9,489 nt of DNA from Sphingomonadales bacterium UBA7471 (GTDB lineage Bacteria > Pseudomonadota > Alphaproteobacteria > Sphingomonadales > Sphingomonadaceae). Of the stretch, positions 1 through 6,280 are shown piece by piece. The notes below the pieces were generated by a model. It worked only from the letters and a program-made list of their open reading frames with translations, made no database searches and was not told the DNA's origin. Position 1 is the stretch's first letter. Each line of letters opens with the position of its first letter. The DNA lies in assembly GCA_002479765.1 (NCBI GenBank), contig DLOZ01000009.1, positions 7,661 to 17,149 of the forward strand, in the 5' to 3' direction. A program made the position numbers and the translations under genes.

Positions 1-383
1 CCCCCCGCCGCATCGACCGCTGACCAACGCGCGCCCAAACGGACATTGTCGGCATCGCGATAGTCCCGGTTTTCGGGCAATTGCGCCTTATGATAGGCCT
101 CGATCCGCTTTGCCGCGAGCGTCAGCGCATCGCGCAAATCCGGCGCAAGGGCCTCATAGGCCGCCTGGCACTGGGCGGCATCAATTTGCCAACCCACCGC
201 ATGCAGGTCAAAGCCGTCAAAACGCTGGGTCATTTCGGCCAAAGTCACATCGCCGCGCGCACGGACATCGCGGATGGTTTGCGTGACGACGCTGGAAACG
301 TCGGCATCCGCCTCACGCCGGCCATTTACCAGCGCATCAAATGCGTTAGCAAAGCCCGCGTCAGATGCGTTAAGCCGCTGCAC
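1..383 (-). CDS. hisD: Histidinol dehydrogenase, N-terminal part (cut by window edge)
   Basis: HisD is the cytoplasmic zinc enzyme that oxidises L-histidinol in two NAD-dependent steps to L-histidine, the end of histidine synthesis. Reading the minus strand from a GTG at 383 gives about 127 residues beginning (M)QRLNASDAGFANAFDAL. The segment contains a typical HisD N-terminal helix region (VTQTIRDVRARGDVTLAEMTQRFDGFD) and ends in LGARWSAVDAAG, just where the family's conserved LYVPGG nucleotide-fold motif should follow outside the window. The catalytic and zinc residues are therefore not visible. The GTG lies inside the end of hisG (14-bp overlap), and no clear ribosome binding site precedes it, which suggests translational coupling. 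No frameshift or stop is seen. Identification comes from the N-terminal sequence together with the hisG neighbour. Confidence 0.9.
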   Translation of the reverse strand, partial: MQRLNASDAGFANAFDALVNGRREADADVSSVVTQTIRDVRARGDVTLAEMTQRFDGFDLHAVGWQIDAAQCQAAYEALAPDLRDALTLAAKRIEAYHKAQLPENRDYRDADNVRLGARWSAVDAAG

Positions 384-1026
384 GTGCGCCCGACAATTCG
401 CGGAACGCCTGCACCAACGCAGGAATAGTGCCGCTCATCATTTTAAACGCCGCACGATTGACGATCAGCCGCGCCGAAACCTGCGAAATAATCGCCGTTT
501 CGACCAAACCATTTTCTGCGAGCGTCTTGCCCGACGACACCAGATCAACAATGCGCCCCGAAAGGCCAAGCGAAGGCGCCAACTCCATCGCGCCATTCAG
601 CTTGACGCATTCGGCCTGAATGCCGCGCGCATGATAATAACGCGCCGTGGTCGCCGGATATTTGGTTGCGACGCGGATATGCCCTGCCTGAACATCATCA
701 ACGGCACCGTGCGGCATCGCGACCGAAATGCGGCAGCGGCCAATGCCAAGGTCAACGGGCGCATAAAGCTCCGAATAATCAAATTCGTCGATCACGTCGG
801 ACCCGACAATGCCAATATGCGCCGCGCCATGGGCCACGAAGGTCGCAACATCAAAAGCGCGCACACGAATGATGCTGATCGCGGGATTGTTGGTCGCAAA
901 AAGCAACGCGCGGCTGCTCTCGTCAAAGAACGCAGCCTCAGGCTCAATACCAGCCGCTTGCATAAGCGGCAAAGCCTCGTCGAGAATCCGTCCCTTGGGG
1001 ATTGCAAAGATGATGCGTTCAGTCAC
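370..1026 (-). CDS. hisG: ATP phosphoribosyltransferase, short form
   Basis: HisG condenses ATP with PRPP to phosphoribosyl-ATP, the committed and feedback-controlled first step of histidine synthesis. The 218-residue protein starts MTERIIFAIPKGRILDEALP, the family's N-terminal signature. It carries the PRPP-binding loop at about residues 157-174 (GRIVDLVSSGKTLAENGL). Its length is that of the short form, which lacks the C-terminal ACT-like regulatory domain of the roughly 300-residue long form. Short-form enzymes are known to need the HisZ regulatory subunit, which is not in this window. The start is a GTG at 1024-1026 with only a weak upstream ribosome binding site, and no in-frame ATG lies nearby. 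The gene overlaps hisD downstream and diverges from the DUF2332 gene. Confidence 0.96.
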   Translation of the reverse strand: MTERIIFAIPKGRILDEALPLMQAAGIEPEAAFFDESSRALLFATNNPAISIIRVRAFDVATFVAHGAAHIGIVGSDVIDEFDYSELYAPVDLGIGRCRISVAMPHGAVDDVQAGHIRVATKYPATTARYYHARGIQAECVKLNGAMELAPSLGLSGRIVDLVSSGKTLAENGLVETAIISQVSARLIVNRAAFKMMSGTIPALVQAFRELSGARAAA

Positions 1027-1053
1027 AATGCCCGCGCTTTAGGGGCCGCGCGC

Positions 1054-1060
1054 AGAAAGG
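1054..1060 (+). promoter_or_regulatory. Ribosome binding site of the DUF2332 gene
   Basis: AGAAAGG is followed five bases later by an in-frame ATG at 1066. This is the main reason for choosing that start over the upstream open frame, which is only the antisense of hisG. A second candidate, AAGGG at 1099-1103, stands four bases before another in-frame ATG at 1108, so the start remains ambiguous between the two. Confidence 0.5.
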
Positions 1061-1065
1061 GCAAT

Positions 1066-2154
1066 ATGGCAGAAACTATGAAGTCGCACGATTTTGGCAA
1101 GGGTGTTATGGATGACAGCCGTATTGCCGAAGGCATTAAGGTGCAGGCCGAACACTGCCGACGCAATGGTGCGCCTATCACCGCCCGCATAGTAGAGGCG
1201 CAATTGGCGCTGATGCATGGGAACAATATGTGCGGCCAGCGTATTGCGCAGTGGCCCGGCCTTCCGCTTGAAGACGCCATGCCCTTGCGGCTCGCTGGCG
1301 GATTTCACCATTTGCACCTCACCGGCGCGGACGACCGCCTAGCACCGATTTATAAGGGCGAAATTAGCGCGCAAGCCGATGTCGACGCCGTGTTGACTGC
1401 CGTGACCGCTGACCATGATGCCCGGTTAGTGCCATGGCTTGATGGTCCGCCACAGACCAACGAAGCGGGACGCTCCGCCAGCTTCATGGCGGCCTTGCTC
1501 TGGCTATCGCCAAGGATCGGCGGCACATTCGAATTGAACGAAATCGGTGCCAGCGCCGGTATTAATACGATGATGGACCGCTATCATTATGACCTTGGCG
1601 GCGTAACCGCAGGGCCAGCGCAATCGCTTATGCAGATAAAGCCGGAATGGAAAGGTTCTCCGCCACCCGACGCATCCGTCGAAATCGTGCAGATCAGCGG
1701 ATGTGATCAGGCGCCCGTTGATCTGTCGGACGTGGACGCTGCGCTGCGGGTTAAAAGCTATGTCTGGCCCGAAAATGCAGACCGACTGGAGCGGATGGAT
1801 GCCGCAATCGCGCTTGCTGCGCAGTCGCCTCCCTATGTTGTACAGGCAGATGCGCTAGGCTGGGTTTTGGAGCGTCTGTCCGCACCGCAAAAACCGCATG
1901 TCGTCCGCATCTTCAACCATTCAATCGTCTGGCAATATATACCTGAAGAAAGACGGCGGAAAATTCGTGCGGCCATTGAAGCGGCCGGACAAGATGCAAC
2001 TGCCGAACGTCCGCTGGCGTGGATCATGCTCGAAACGAACCGAGAGACATTCAAACATGAGCTGTTGGTCAAATATTGGCCCGGGCCCGATACATGGCAC
2101 CTGCTGGCCGAAGCGCAGGCCCATGGCGCGTGGGTCCACTGGCGGGCCAGTTAA
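1066..2154 (+). CDS. DUF2332 family protein, function unknown
   Basis: A 362-residue protein (348 if translation starts at the ATG at 1108) that I place in the DUF2332 family. Recognisable features are an N-terminal helix with QAEHCRRNGAPITARI (about residues 27-42), PPQTNEAGRSA (128-138), the family-typical NEIGASAGIN (158-167) followed by MDRYHYDLGG, and VWPENADRLERMDAA (233-247). The E-x-G-x-S-x-G string resembles motif I of Rossmann-type SAM-dependent methyltransferases, so a methyltransferase-like fold is possible; this is inference, not an established activity. There is no signal peptide or membrane segment, so it is probably cytoplasmic. The frame is open far upstream over hisG, but that stretch is low in family similarity and antisense to a certain gene. 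Its stop codon overlaps that of the convergent hydrolase gene. Confidence 0.85.
   Translation: MAETMKSHDFGKGVMDDSRIAEGIKVQAEHCRRNGAPITARIVEAQLALMHGNNMCGQRIAQWPGLPLEDAMPLRLAGGFHHLHLTGADDRLAPIYKGEISAQADVDAVLTAVTADHDARLVPWLDGPPQTNEAGRSASFMAALLWLSPRIGGTFELNEIGASAGINTMMDRYHYDLGGVTAGPAQSLMQIKPEWKGSPPPDASVEIVQISGCDQAPVDLSDVDAALRVKSYVWPENADRLERMDAAIALAAQSPPYVVQADALGWVLERLSAPQKPHVVRIFNHSIVWQYIPEERRRKIRAAIEAAGQDATAERPLAWIMLETNRETFKHELLVKYWPGPDTWHLLAEAQAHGAWVHWRAS
1073..1100 (-). promoter_or_regulatory. Possible weak promoter for hisGD
   Basis: On the minus strand, TTGCCA (1095-1100) is followed after 16 bp by TAGTTT (1073-1078). This is a moderate -35 and a poor -10 match, placed so that transcription would begin about 40 nt upstream of the hisG GTG. 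It would lie inside the first codons of the divergent DUF2332 gene if that gene starts at 1066, but ahead of most of it if the start is 1108. This is only a pattern match; alphaproteobacterial promoters are poorly predicted this way. Confidence 0.2.
2151..2154. other. Overlapping convergent stop codons (TTAA)
   Basis: The palindrome TTAA provides the TAA stop of the plus-strand DUF2332 gene (2152-2154) and, on the other strand, the TAA stop of the hydrolase gene (2151-2153). There is no intergenic space, so neither gene can have a conventional intrinsic terminator outside the other's coding region. Confidence 0.95.
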
Positions 2155-3065
2155 CCTAGAAACTCCTCCATGGCCGCATTCACCGCGTCCGGCCGTTCCC
2201 AGATGACAAAATGGCCGCAATCCTCAACGGGGGCGATCGTCACATGTGGCACCAATTCTTCGATGCCGTCAATGTTACTTGCGGGCAGCGCCAGATCATC
2301 CATCGCCCACACAATCAGCGTGCGCGTCATCAGCTTCGGAAATTCGCCTGCGGCAAAGGCAGGCATTTCGGCATGTTCATCCATCGCGGGCACATAAAGT
2401 GCCGATGCGCGGTACCAATTGAGCATACCAAAGCACGCATCGCGGTCTTGCCAATCTTTCAGCAACGCAGCCCGCTCTTCGGGCTCCATTGCGCTTGGTT
2501 TATCCCAGCTAATTGTCTTCAACAGCAGTCCTGTCAGCCCAGCCTCCCGCACCACAGCATCATTTGCGGGGTCACGGAACGCACGGATATACTGGCTGGC
2601 TGCCCGCTGCTGCATGTCGTTGATCATCAGCCGCTGGAACAGATAGGGATGCGGCGCATTGGCGATGATGGCACGCATCACGCGGCCTGCCCATGCGGGG
2701 TTCAGTCCGCCCGGCTGACCATTTAACGCAACACTCCATGCAATCGCGCCGCCCCAATCGTGACCCGCAATGATGAAATTGTGGACGCCAAGCGCGTCGG
2801 CCAAGGCAAAAATATCCGCGGTCAACTTGTCGGCGGTATAAGCATCGACATTTTGCGGCTTTGATGAATTGCGATAGCCGCGCTGATCCGGCGCAATGCA
2901 GAAAAACCGGTCCGAAAAATGGGCTATCTGGTGCCGCCATGTGCGGTGTGATTCCGGAAATCCGTGCAAGAATATGATCGCAGGATTGGCAGGATCGCCT
3001 GCCGTAAACGCATCCATTTCAATCCCGGTTGAAAGGGAAAAACGGTGATGGTTGAGTTCGGTCAT
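2151..3065 (-). CDS. Alpha/beta hydrolase, epoxide-hydrolase-like
   Basis: A 304-residue cytoplasmic alpha/beta-fold hydrolase of the epoxide hydrolase / haloacid dehalogenase branch. It shows the oxyanion-hole motif HGFPE at 34-38, DQRGYRNSSKP at 60-70, and the nucleophile elbow GHDWGG at 101-106, with Asp103 rather than Ser as nucleophile. Asp257 (in DDLAL) is the likely catalytic acid and His285 (in CGHF) the base. Tyr218 in NWYRA fits the cap-domain tyrosine that helps open the epoxide ring in soluble epoxide hydrolases, which favours epoxide hydrolase over haloalkane or fluoroacetate dehalogenase. The substrate cannot be inferred. The ATG at 3065 is preceded by AGAAGG at nine bases. It lies last in the bolA-direction run, 144 bp after the small exported-protein gene, and converges with the DUF2332 gene. 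Confidence 0.88.
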   Translation of the reverse strand: MTELNHHRFSLSTGIEMDAFTAGDPANPAIIFLHGFPESHRTWRHQIAHFSDRFFCIAPDQRGYRNSSKPQNVDAYTADKLTADIFALADALGVHNFIIAGHDWGGAIAWSVALNGQPGGLNPAWAGRVMRAIIANAPHPYLFQRLMINDMQQRAASQYIRAFRDPANDAVVREAGLTGLLLKTISWDKPSAMEPEERAALLKDWQDRDACFGMLNWYRASALYVPAMDEHAEMPAFAAGEFPKLMTRTLIVWAMDDLALPASNIDGIEELVPHVTIAPVEDCGHFVIWERPDAVNAAMEEFLG

Positions 3066-3209
3066 GATGATTTGCCTTCTAGAATTGCGATAGGTGTTGG
3101 ACCGCGCTTCGCTCTAAACGCCAACACGCCCATTTTGATTGCAAGAAATCGGCGCGCAGGTGGAACATCTCGGCGCTTCGCTCCGGCATAATATACGCCA
3201 AATTGGCCT
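3066..3209. other. Non-coding gap with small repeats
   Basis: This is the 144 bp between the small exported-protein gene and the hydrolase gene. It contains two direct copies of GCGCTTCGCTC (3104-3114 and 3173-3183), 69 bp apart, and an inverted pair GTGTTGG (3094-3100) / CCAACAC (3121-3127) that could form a 7-bp stem enclosing one of the copies. There is no T-run after the stem on the minus strand, so it is not a standard terminator. A 71-codon open frame crossing this gap on the minus strand has no recognisable product and overlaps the end of the neighbouring gene. I see no clear promoter. Confidence 0.4.
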
Positions 3210-3728
3210 TTAGTTAACGCGCTTAACGCGTATCGCTCTGCCGTTAACCACAAGCATATAGCTGCCAACCGCGCCACGTTTGATTTTAAACTTTTGTCCG
3301 TTTTTCAAAATGAACCAACTGCCTTCAGTCGTTTGCCATGTGCCCGCGTCATTTACCGCAAACTGATATCGGCCGTTGCTAAGTGCTTGAATAGCTTCAA
3401 TCTCGCCCTCAATCTGCTTATACTCTTCGTCCTGCTCCTCGTCGCTTTCGCCGAAGAACGGAATTTTGGGCAAGGAGAAACCAAATAACGACCGCTTGGT
3501 CTTCCGCACTTCACCCTGATCAAGCAGCACGACCTGCCGGCTTTCGGTTGCCTCTTCCAACGACTTGCTGGCCGCGTCATAGCATGCAAGCCTCGCAGCG
3601 GCATCTGCCAAGGCACGGCACGCAACGATGTCGCTATACACTTTGGGACGATTGACGGTCGTTTCGGCCGCGTGCGCTGTTGTCGCGCATAGGCCGGCGA
3701 TCAGAACAGCATAGGTCAACTTTGGCAT
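3210..3728 (-). CDS. Small exported protein with CRxL(x)nARLACYD motif, unknown function
   Basis: A 172-residue protein with a signal peptide: MPK, a hydrophobic core (LTYAVLIAGLCATT) and an AHA-A cleavage site near residue 20. The cysteine in the signal sequence does not fit a lipobox, so the product is probably periplasmic. The mature part opens with YSDIVACRALADAAARLACYDAA (about 31-53), which has two cysteines 12 residues apart, a pattern I recognise from short uncharacterised alphaproteobacterial exported proteins. A linker with FGFSLPKIPFFG and an acidic stretch (94-103) follows, then a C-terminal beta-rich basic region (WFILKNGQKFKIKRGAVGSYMLVVNGRAIRVKRVN). The ATG at 3728 is preferred over one at 3761 because the signal peptide starts there and GGAGAGA precedes it at five bases. 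It lies 52 bp downstream of bolA on the same strand. Confidence 0.82.
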   Translation of the reverse strand: MPKLTYAVLIAGLCATTAHAAETTVNRPKVYSDIVACRALADAAARLACYDAASKSLEEATESRQVVLLDQGEVRKTKRSLFGFSLPKIPFFGESDEEQDEEYKQIEGEIEAIQALSNGRYQFAVNDAGTWQTTEGSWFILKNGQKFKIKRGAVGSYMLVVNGRAIRVKRVN

Positions 3729-3733
3729 TTTCG

Positions 3734-3740
3734 TCTCTCC
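3734..3740 (-). promoter_or_regulatory. Ribosome binding site deciding the start at 3728
   Basis: Read on the minus strand this is GGAGAGA, five bases before the ATG at 3728. It supports that start over the longer in-frame option at 3761, which would place eleven charged, non-hydrophobic residues before the signal peptide. Confidence 0.65.
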
Positions 3741-3780
3741 CGCATTGGACCGTCGTTTCATTACCTCGCGAAACTAGCGG

Positions 3781-4056
3781 CTATTCGCCCGGTGCACTAG
3801 CCTTGATCGCTAGCGCGTGGACGCGCGTTCCCGGAATATCCCCCAGCGCCTTGTTCACCATTCGCTGCCGCATCAGGCGGGATACGCCCGCAAATGCAGT
3901 GCTCTCTATTTCCACGGTGAAGTGCGATTCACCCGAACCATCGTCACCGCTGTGGCCATGGTGTTTTGCACTGTCGTTGATGACCGCGAGGTGCGTGGGC
4001 GCAAATGCTGCCGTCAGCAGCGTTTCCATTTCAATATGTGCAGGGCCTTTTTCCAT
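3781..4056 (-). CDS. bolA: BolA family protein
   Basis: A 91-residue BolA/IbaG-type protein. BolA proteins are small cytoplasmic partners of monothiol glutaredoxins; the pair binds a [2Fe-2S] cluster and takes part in iron-sulfur trafficking and stress responses. The class II KH-like fold signature is clear: AAFAPTHLAVINDSAKHHGH (about 16-35), GESHFTVEIESTAFAGVSR (42-60), RMVNKALGDIPGTRVHALAIKA (65-86). It has the invariant histidine of VHAL (His80) and histidines in the variable loop (32, 33 and 35), candidates for cluster ligation. No cysteine is present. The ATG at 4056 fits family length; a TTG at 4092 would add 12 residues without family support. It diverges from the J-domain gene across 44 bp. 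I recall bolA beside a J-domain gene and cobS in other alphaproteobacteria. Confidence 0.93.
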   Translation of the reverse strand: MEKGPAHIEMETLLTAAFAPTHLAVINDSAKHHGHSGDDGSGESHFTVEIESTAFAGVSRLMRQRMVNKALGDIPGTRVHALAIKASAPGE

Positions 4057-4090
4057 AAGCTCTGTATTCCCATATCCGCAGTTTTTCGCC

Positions 4091-4097
4091 AAGGGGA
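4091..4097 (+). promoter_or_regulatory. Ribosome binding site of the J-domain gene
   Basis: AAGGGGA stands three bases before the ATG at 4101, a strong Shine-Dalgarno match that fixes the start of the J-domain gene. The 44-bp space between this gene and bolA must hold, or be overlapped by, the promoters of both divergent units; I could not identify convincing -35/-10 pairs. Confidence 0.6.
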
Positions 4098-4100
4098 ATT

Positions 4101-4697
4101 ATGGATTCGCGGCAGCCCTTTGACCGATTTCACGGCCGCGTTCGCGGGGCGCAGCGGCAGTGCGCGCATCCGCACTGCCGTGAGGCAGGCGAATTTCGCG
4201 CGCCTGACCTGCATGGCCAGCGTGCGTCGGCCAACGGCCCCGGCGACTATCAATATCTGTGCCTTGAACATGTGCGGCAGTTTAATGCAGCCTATAACTG
4301 GTTCGCGGGCATGACCGCCGAAGAAATTATGGAAGCGCAAAGCCCCATCAACGTCTGGCCGAACGAAACCCGCGCCTTTCGTGCCAACGGCAGCGTCGAT
4401 TCGCCGCCCAAATGGGCGGACTTTAAAGACCCGCTGGACGCCATATCCACACGCTTCCGATCACGCATGCCCAAGGAACGCGCCGACGGGCAATTCCTGT
4501 CGCCTGAGGACCGCAAAGCGCTCAAGACGCTAGGGCTTGGCGAGGATGCGGATAGGCGCGCCTTACGCGGCGCCTATTCAGCCAAGGTCCGCGCCTATCA
4601 TCCCGACAAAAATGGCGGCAACCGGTCTTATGAAAAGGCTTTGCAAGACGTCATTGCTGCCTATACGCACCTTAAAACATCGCCCGCCTTTATTTGA
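4101..4697 (+). CDS. J-domain (DnaJ-like) protein with N-terminal Cys/His cluster
   Basis: A 198-residue cytoplasmic protein with a C-terminal J domain (about 143-192) containing the essential HPD tripeptide (167-169, in AYHPDKNGG). This motif stimulates Hsp70/DnaK ATPase. The N-terminal half is not a DnaJ G/F or zinc-finger region. Instead it has Cys21, Cys26, Cys54 and His57 (CAHPHC ... CLEH), spaced like a single zinc site; metal binding is inference. The middle (80-130) is polar and unrecognised. A DnaJ-like gene directly upstream of cobS is an arrangement I recall from other alphaproteobacteria, so it may recruit DnaK to CobS/CobT assembly, or simply be co-transcribed. It ends 10 bp before cobS and opens the probable operon. 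A perfect inverted repeat lies inside codons 19-27. Confidence 0.88.
   Translation: MDSRQPFDRFHGRVRGAQRQCAHPHCREAGEFRAPDLHGQRASANGPGDYQYLCLEHVRQFNAAYNWFAGMTAEEIMEAQSPINVWPNETRAFRANGSVDSPPKWADFKDPLDAISTRFRSRMPKERADGQFLSPEDRKALKTLGLGEDADRRALRGAYSAKVRAYHPDKNGGNRSYEKALQDVIAAYTHLKTSPAFI
4155..4180. repeat. Perfect 10-bp inverted repeat inside the J-domain gene
   Basis: CGGCAGTGCG (4155-4164) and CGCACTGCCG (4171-4180) are exact reverse complements separated by six bases (CGCATC). The stem is GC-rich and lies 55-80 bases into the J-domain coding sequence, over the codons for its first two cysteines. It is also about 100-125 bp upstream of the bolA start on the other strand. It could be an mRNA hairpin in the early coding region, a protein binding site for the divergent promoters, or chance in GC-rich DNA. 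Confidence 0.75.
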
Positions 4698-4707
4698 CGA
4701 GAACGAC

Positions 4708-5700
4708 ATGACTGACATTCCGAATATCCAGCCCAACAGCAGCGACACGACCATTTTGGCTGCCCCTGACAAAACCGTCAGCGTGCGCGAAATGTTCGGC
4801 ATTGATGTCGATATGGAATGCCCTGCCTTTTCGGTTGCCGATGAGCGCGTTCCCGACACCGACGACAGCTATGTCTTTGACCCCGACACCACGCTCGCGA
4901 TCCTTGCTGGCTTTGCCCACAACCGCCGCGTGATGGTTCAGGGATATCATGGCACAGGTAAATCGACGCATATTGAACAGGTGGCCGCGCGTTTGAAATG
5001 GCCGTGTATCCGCATCAACCTTGACGCGCATATCAGCCGCATCGACCTTATCGGCCGCGATGCCATCGTTCTGCGCGATGGACAGCAAGTTACAGAATTC
5101 CGCGAAGGCCTGTTGCCGTGGGCGCTGCAGACACCGACCGCTTTGGTGTTCGACGAATATGACGCTGGCCGTCCGGACGTGATGTTCGTGATCCAGCGCG
5201 TGTTGGAAACCGAGGGCAAGCTAACGCTGCTCGACCAGAACCGCGTCATTCGCCCGAACCCCTATTTCCGCCTGTTCGCGACCGCCAACACCGTTGGCCT
5301 TGGCGACACAAGCGGGCTGTATCACGGCACGCAAGCGATCAACCAGGGTCAGATGGACCGCTGGAACATTGTTGTTGGCCTGAACTATTTGCCCGCGCAG
5401 GTCGAAAGCGAAATCGTTTTGGCAAAGGCATCGGGCACCGATGCCGCGACCGTCGCCAACATGGTCAAGGTCGCCGAAATGACGCGTCAGGGCTTTATCA
5501 ATGGCGATATTTCGACCGTCATGAGCCCACGCACCGTCATCACATGGGCCCAAAACACCGCCATTTTCAAAAATGTCGGTTTTGCGTTCCGCCTGTCGTT
5601 CCTCAACAAATGCGACGATGCCGAACGCGCTTTGGTGGCAGAATATTATCAGCGCGTCTTTGGTCAGGATCTGCCCGAAAGCGTCGTTGGAAAGTCATAA
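4708..5700 (+). CDS. cobS: Aerobic cobaltochelatase subunit CobS (AAA+ ATPase)
   Basis: CobS is the MoxR-type AAA+ ATPase of aerobic cobaltochelatase. With CobT it forms a chaperone-like ring complex that, together with CobN, inserts cobalt into hydrogenobyrinate a,c-diamide. The 330-residue protein matches family length. It begins with the CobS-typical N-terminal segment (VSVREMFGIDVDMECPAFS, 24-42), then Walker A GYHGTGKST (79-87), Walker B LVFDEYD (146-152), sensor 1 FATANT (190-195) and an arginine-finger region MDRW (216-219). All ATPase motifs appear intact. The ATG at 4708 has a modest GAGAA site ahead of it; the frame is open back to 4537, but that would overlap the J-domain gene and add residues with no family match. 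It lies 10 bp after the J-domain gene and 43 bp before the peroxiredoxin gene. Confidence 0.97.
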   Translation: MTDIPNIQPNSSDTTILAAPDKTVSVREMFGIDVDMECPAFSVADERVPDTDDSYVFDPDTTLAILAGFAHNRRVMVQGYHGTGKSTHIEQVAARLKWPCIRINLDAHISRIDLIGRDAIVLRDGQQVTEFREGLLPWALQTPTALVFDEYDAGRPDVMFVIQRVLETEGKLTLLDQNRVIRPNPYFRLFATANTVGLGDTSGLYHGTQAINQGQMDRWNIVVGLNYLPAQVESEIVLAKASGTDAATVANMVKVAEMTRQGFINGDISTVMSPRTVITWAQNTAIFKNVGFAFRLSFLNKCDDAERALVAEYYQRVFGQDLPESVVGKS

Positions 5701-5730
5701 GCATATTGGCCATTTCGCCGAAACACCGTT

Positions 5731-5737
5731 GAAGGGA
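5731..5737 (+). promoter_or_regulatory. Ribosome binding site of the peroxiredoxin gene
   Basis: GAAGGGA lies six bases before the ATG at 5744. It rejects the longer in-frame option starting inside cobS at 5573 and places the start exactly at the beginning of the signal peptide. Confidence 0.7.
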
Positions 5738-5743
5738 CAATTT

Positions 5744-6280
5744 ATGAAACGCACCGCTCTTATTTTGGCGCTCGCACTGAGCGCATCGCCCGCATTCGCG
5801 GCGCTCAAGCCCGGCACACGCGCAACCGATTTCACCACGCAGGCTGTTTTGGCGGGCGACGTATACACCTATAATTTGAACAAGGCCCTGAAACGTGGCC
5901 CTGTCGTTTTATATTTCTATCCCAAGGCATTCACCGCGGGCTGCACGGTCGAGGCGCATGAATTTTCCGAAGCAGCAGATGATTTTGCCGCCTATGGCGC
6001 ATCCATCATTGGCATGTCGGCGGACAATATCGACACGTTGAAGCGTTTTTCGGTGGAGGCATGCCGCAACAAATTCACCGTTGGCATCGCATCCAAACCG
6101 GTCATCAAAAACTATAAGGTCAGCCTGCCCATCATGGGCGGATCGAACCGCACGACTTATGTGATTGCGCCTGATGGAAAGGTGCTGTTCGCTTATTCCG
6201 AACTGGGCGTGAAGGGGCATGTGTCCGGCGCACTAAACGCGGTAAAGGCATGGCGCGCAGCCAATCCTAAAGGGAAATAA
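5744..6280 (+). CDS. Exported BCP/PrxQ-type peroxiredoxin
   Basis: A 178-residue thiol peroxidase-like protein of the AhpC/TSA (BCP/PrxQ) type, with an N-terminal signal peptide (MKRTALILALALSASPAFA, cleavage near residue 19-20), so it probably acts in the periplasm. The active-site motif PxxxTxxC is present as PKAFTAGC (60-67), with Cys67 the peroxidatic cysteine, and Arg136 in NRTTYVI is the likely catalytic arginine. Classical PrxQ has a resolving cysteine five residues after the first; here that place is His72. The only other mature cysteine is Cys107, consistent with the PrxQ subgroup that resolves from helix 3. Its TAA overlaps the next gene's ATG by one base (TAATG), so translation is probably coupled. 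It sits between cobS and cobT; a direct role in cobalt insertion is not evident. Confidence 0.9.
   Translation: MKRTALILALALSASPAFAALKPGTRATDFTTQAVLAGDVYTYNLNKALKRGPVVLYFYPKAFTAGCTVEAHEFSEAADDFAAYGASIIGMSADNIDTLKRFSVEACRNKFTVGIASKPVIKNYKVSLPIMGGSNRTTYVIAPDGKVLFAYSELGVKGHVSGALNAVKAWRAANPKGK

Noticed and set aside
274..1065. Long plus-strand open frame upstream of and continuous with the DUF2332 gene
   Set aside because: It is exactly antisense to hisD/hisG, shows arginine-rich low-quality sequence, and the good ribosome binding site and family similarity begin only at 1066 or later.
3062..3277. 71-codon minus-strand open frame across the intergenic gap
   Set aside because: It overlaps the end of the exported-protein gene and just touches the hydrolase start, with no recognisable domain and no clear ribosome binding site.
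4014..4340. 108-codon minus-strand open frame across the bolA/J-domain gene boundary
   Set aside because: It overlaps two well-supported genes in the wrong frame and has no family resemblance.
4537..4707. N-terminal extension of cobS
   Set aside because: The extra residues are an out-of-frame reading of the J-domain region; the CobS family start fits the ATG at 4708.
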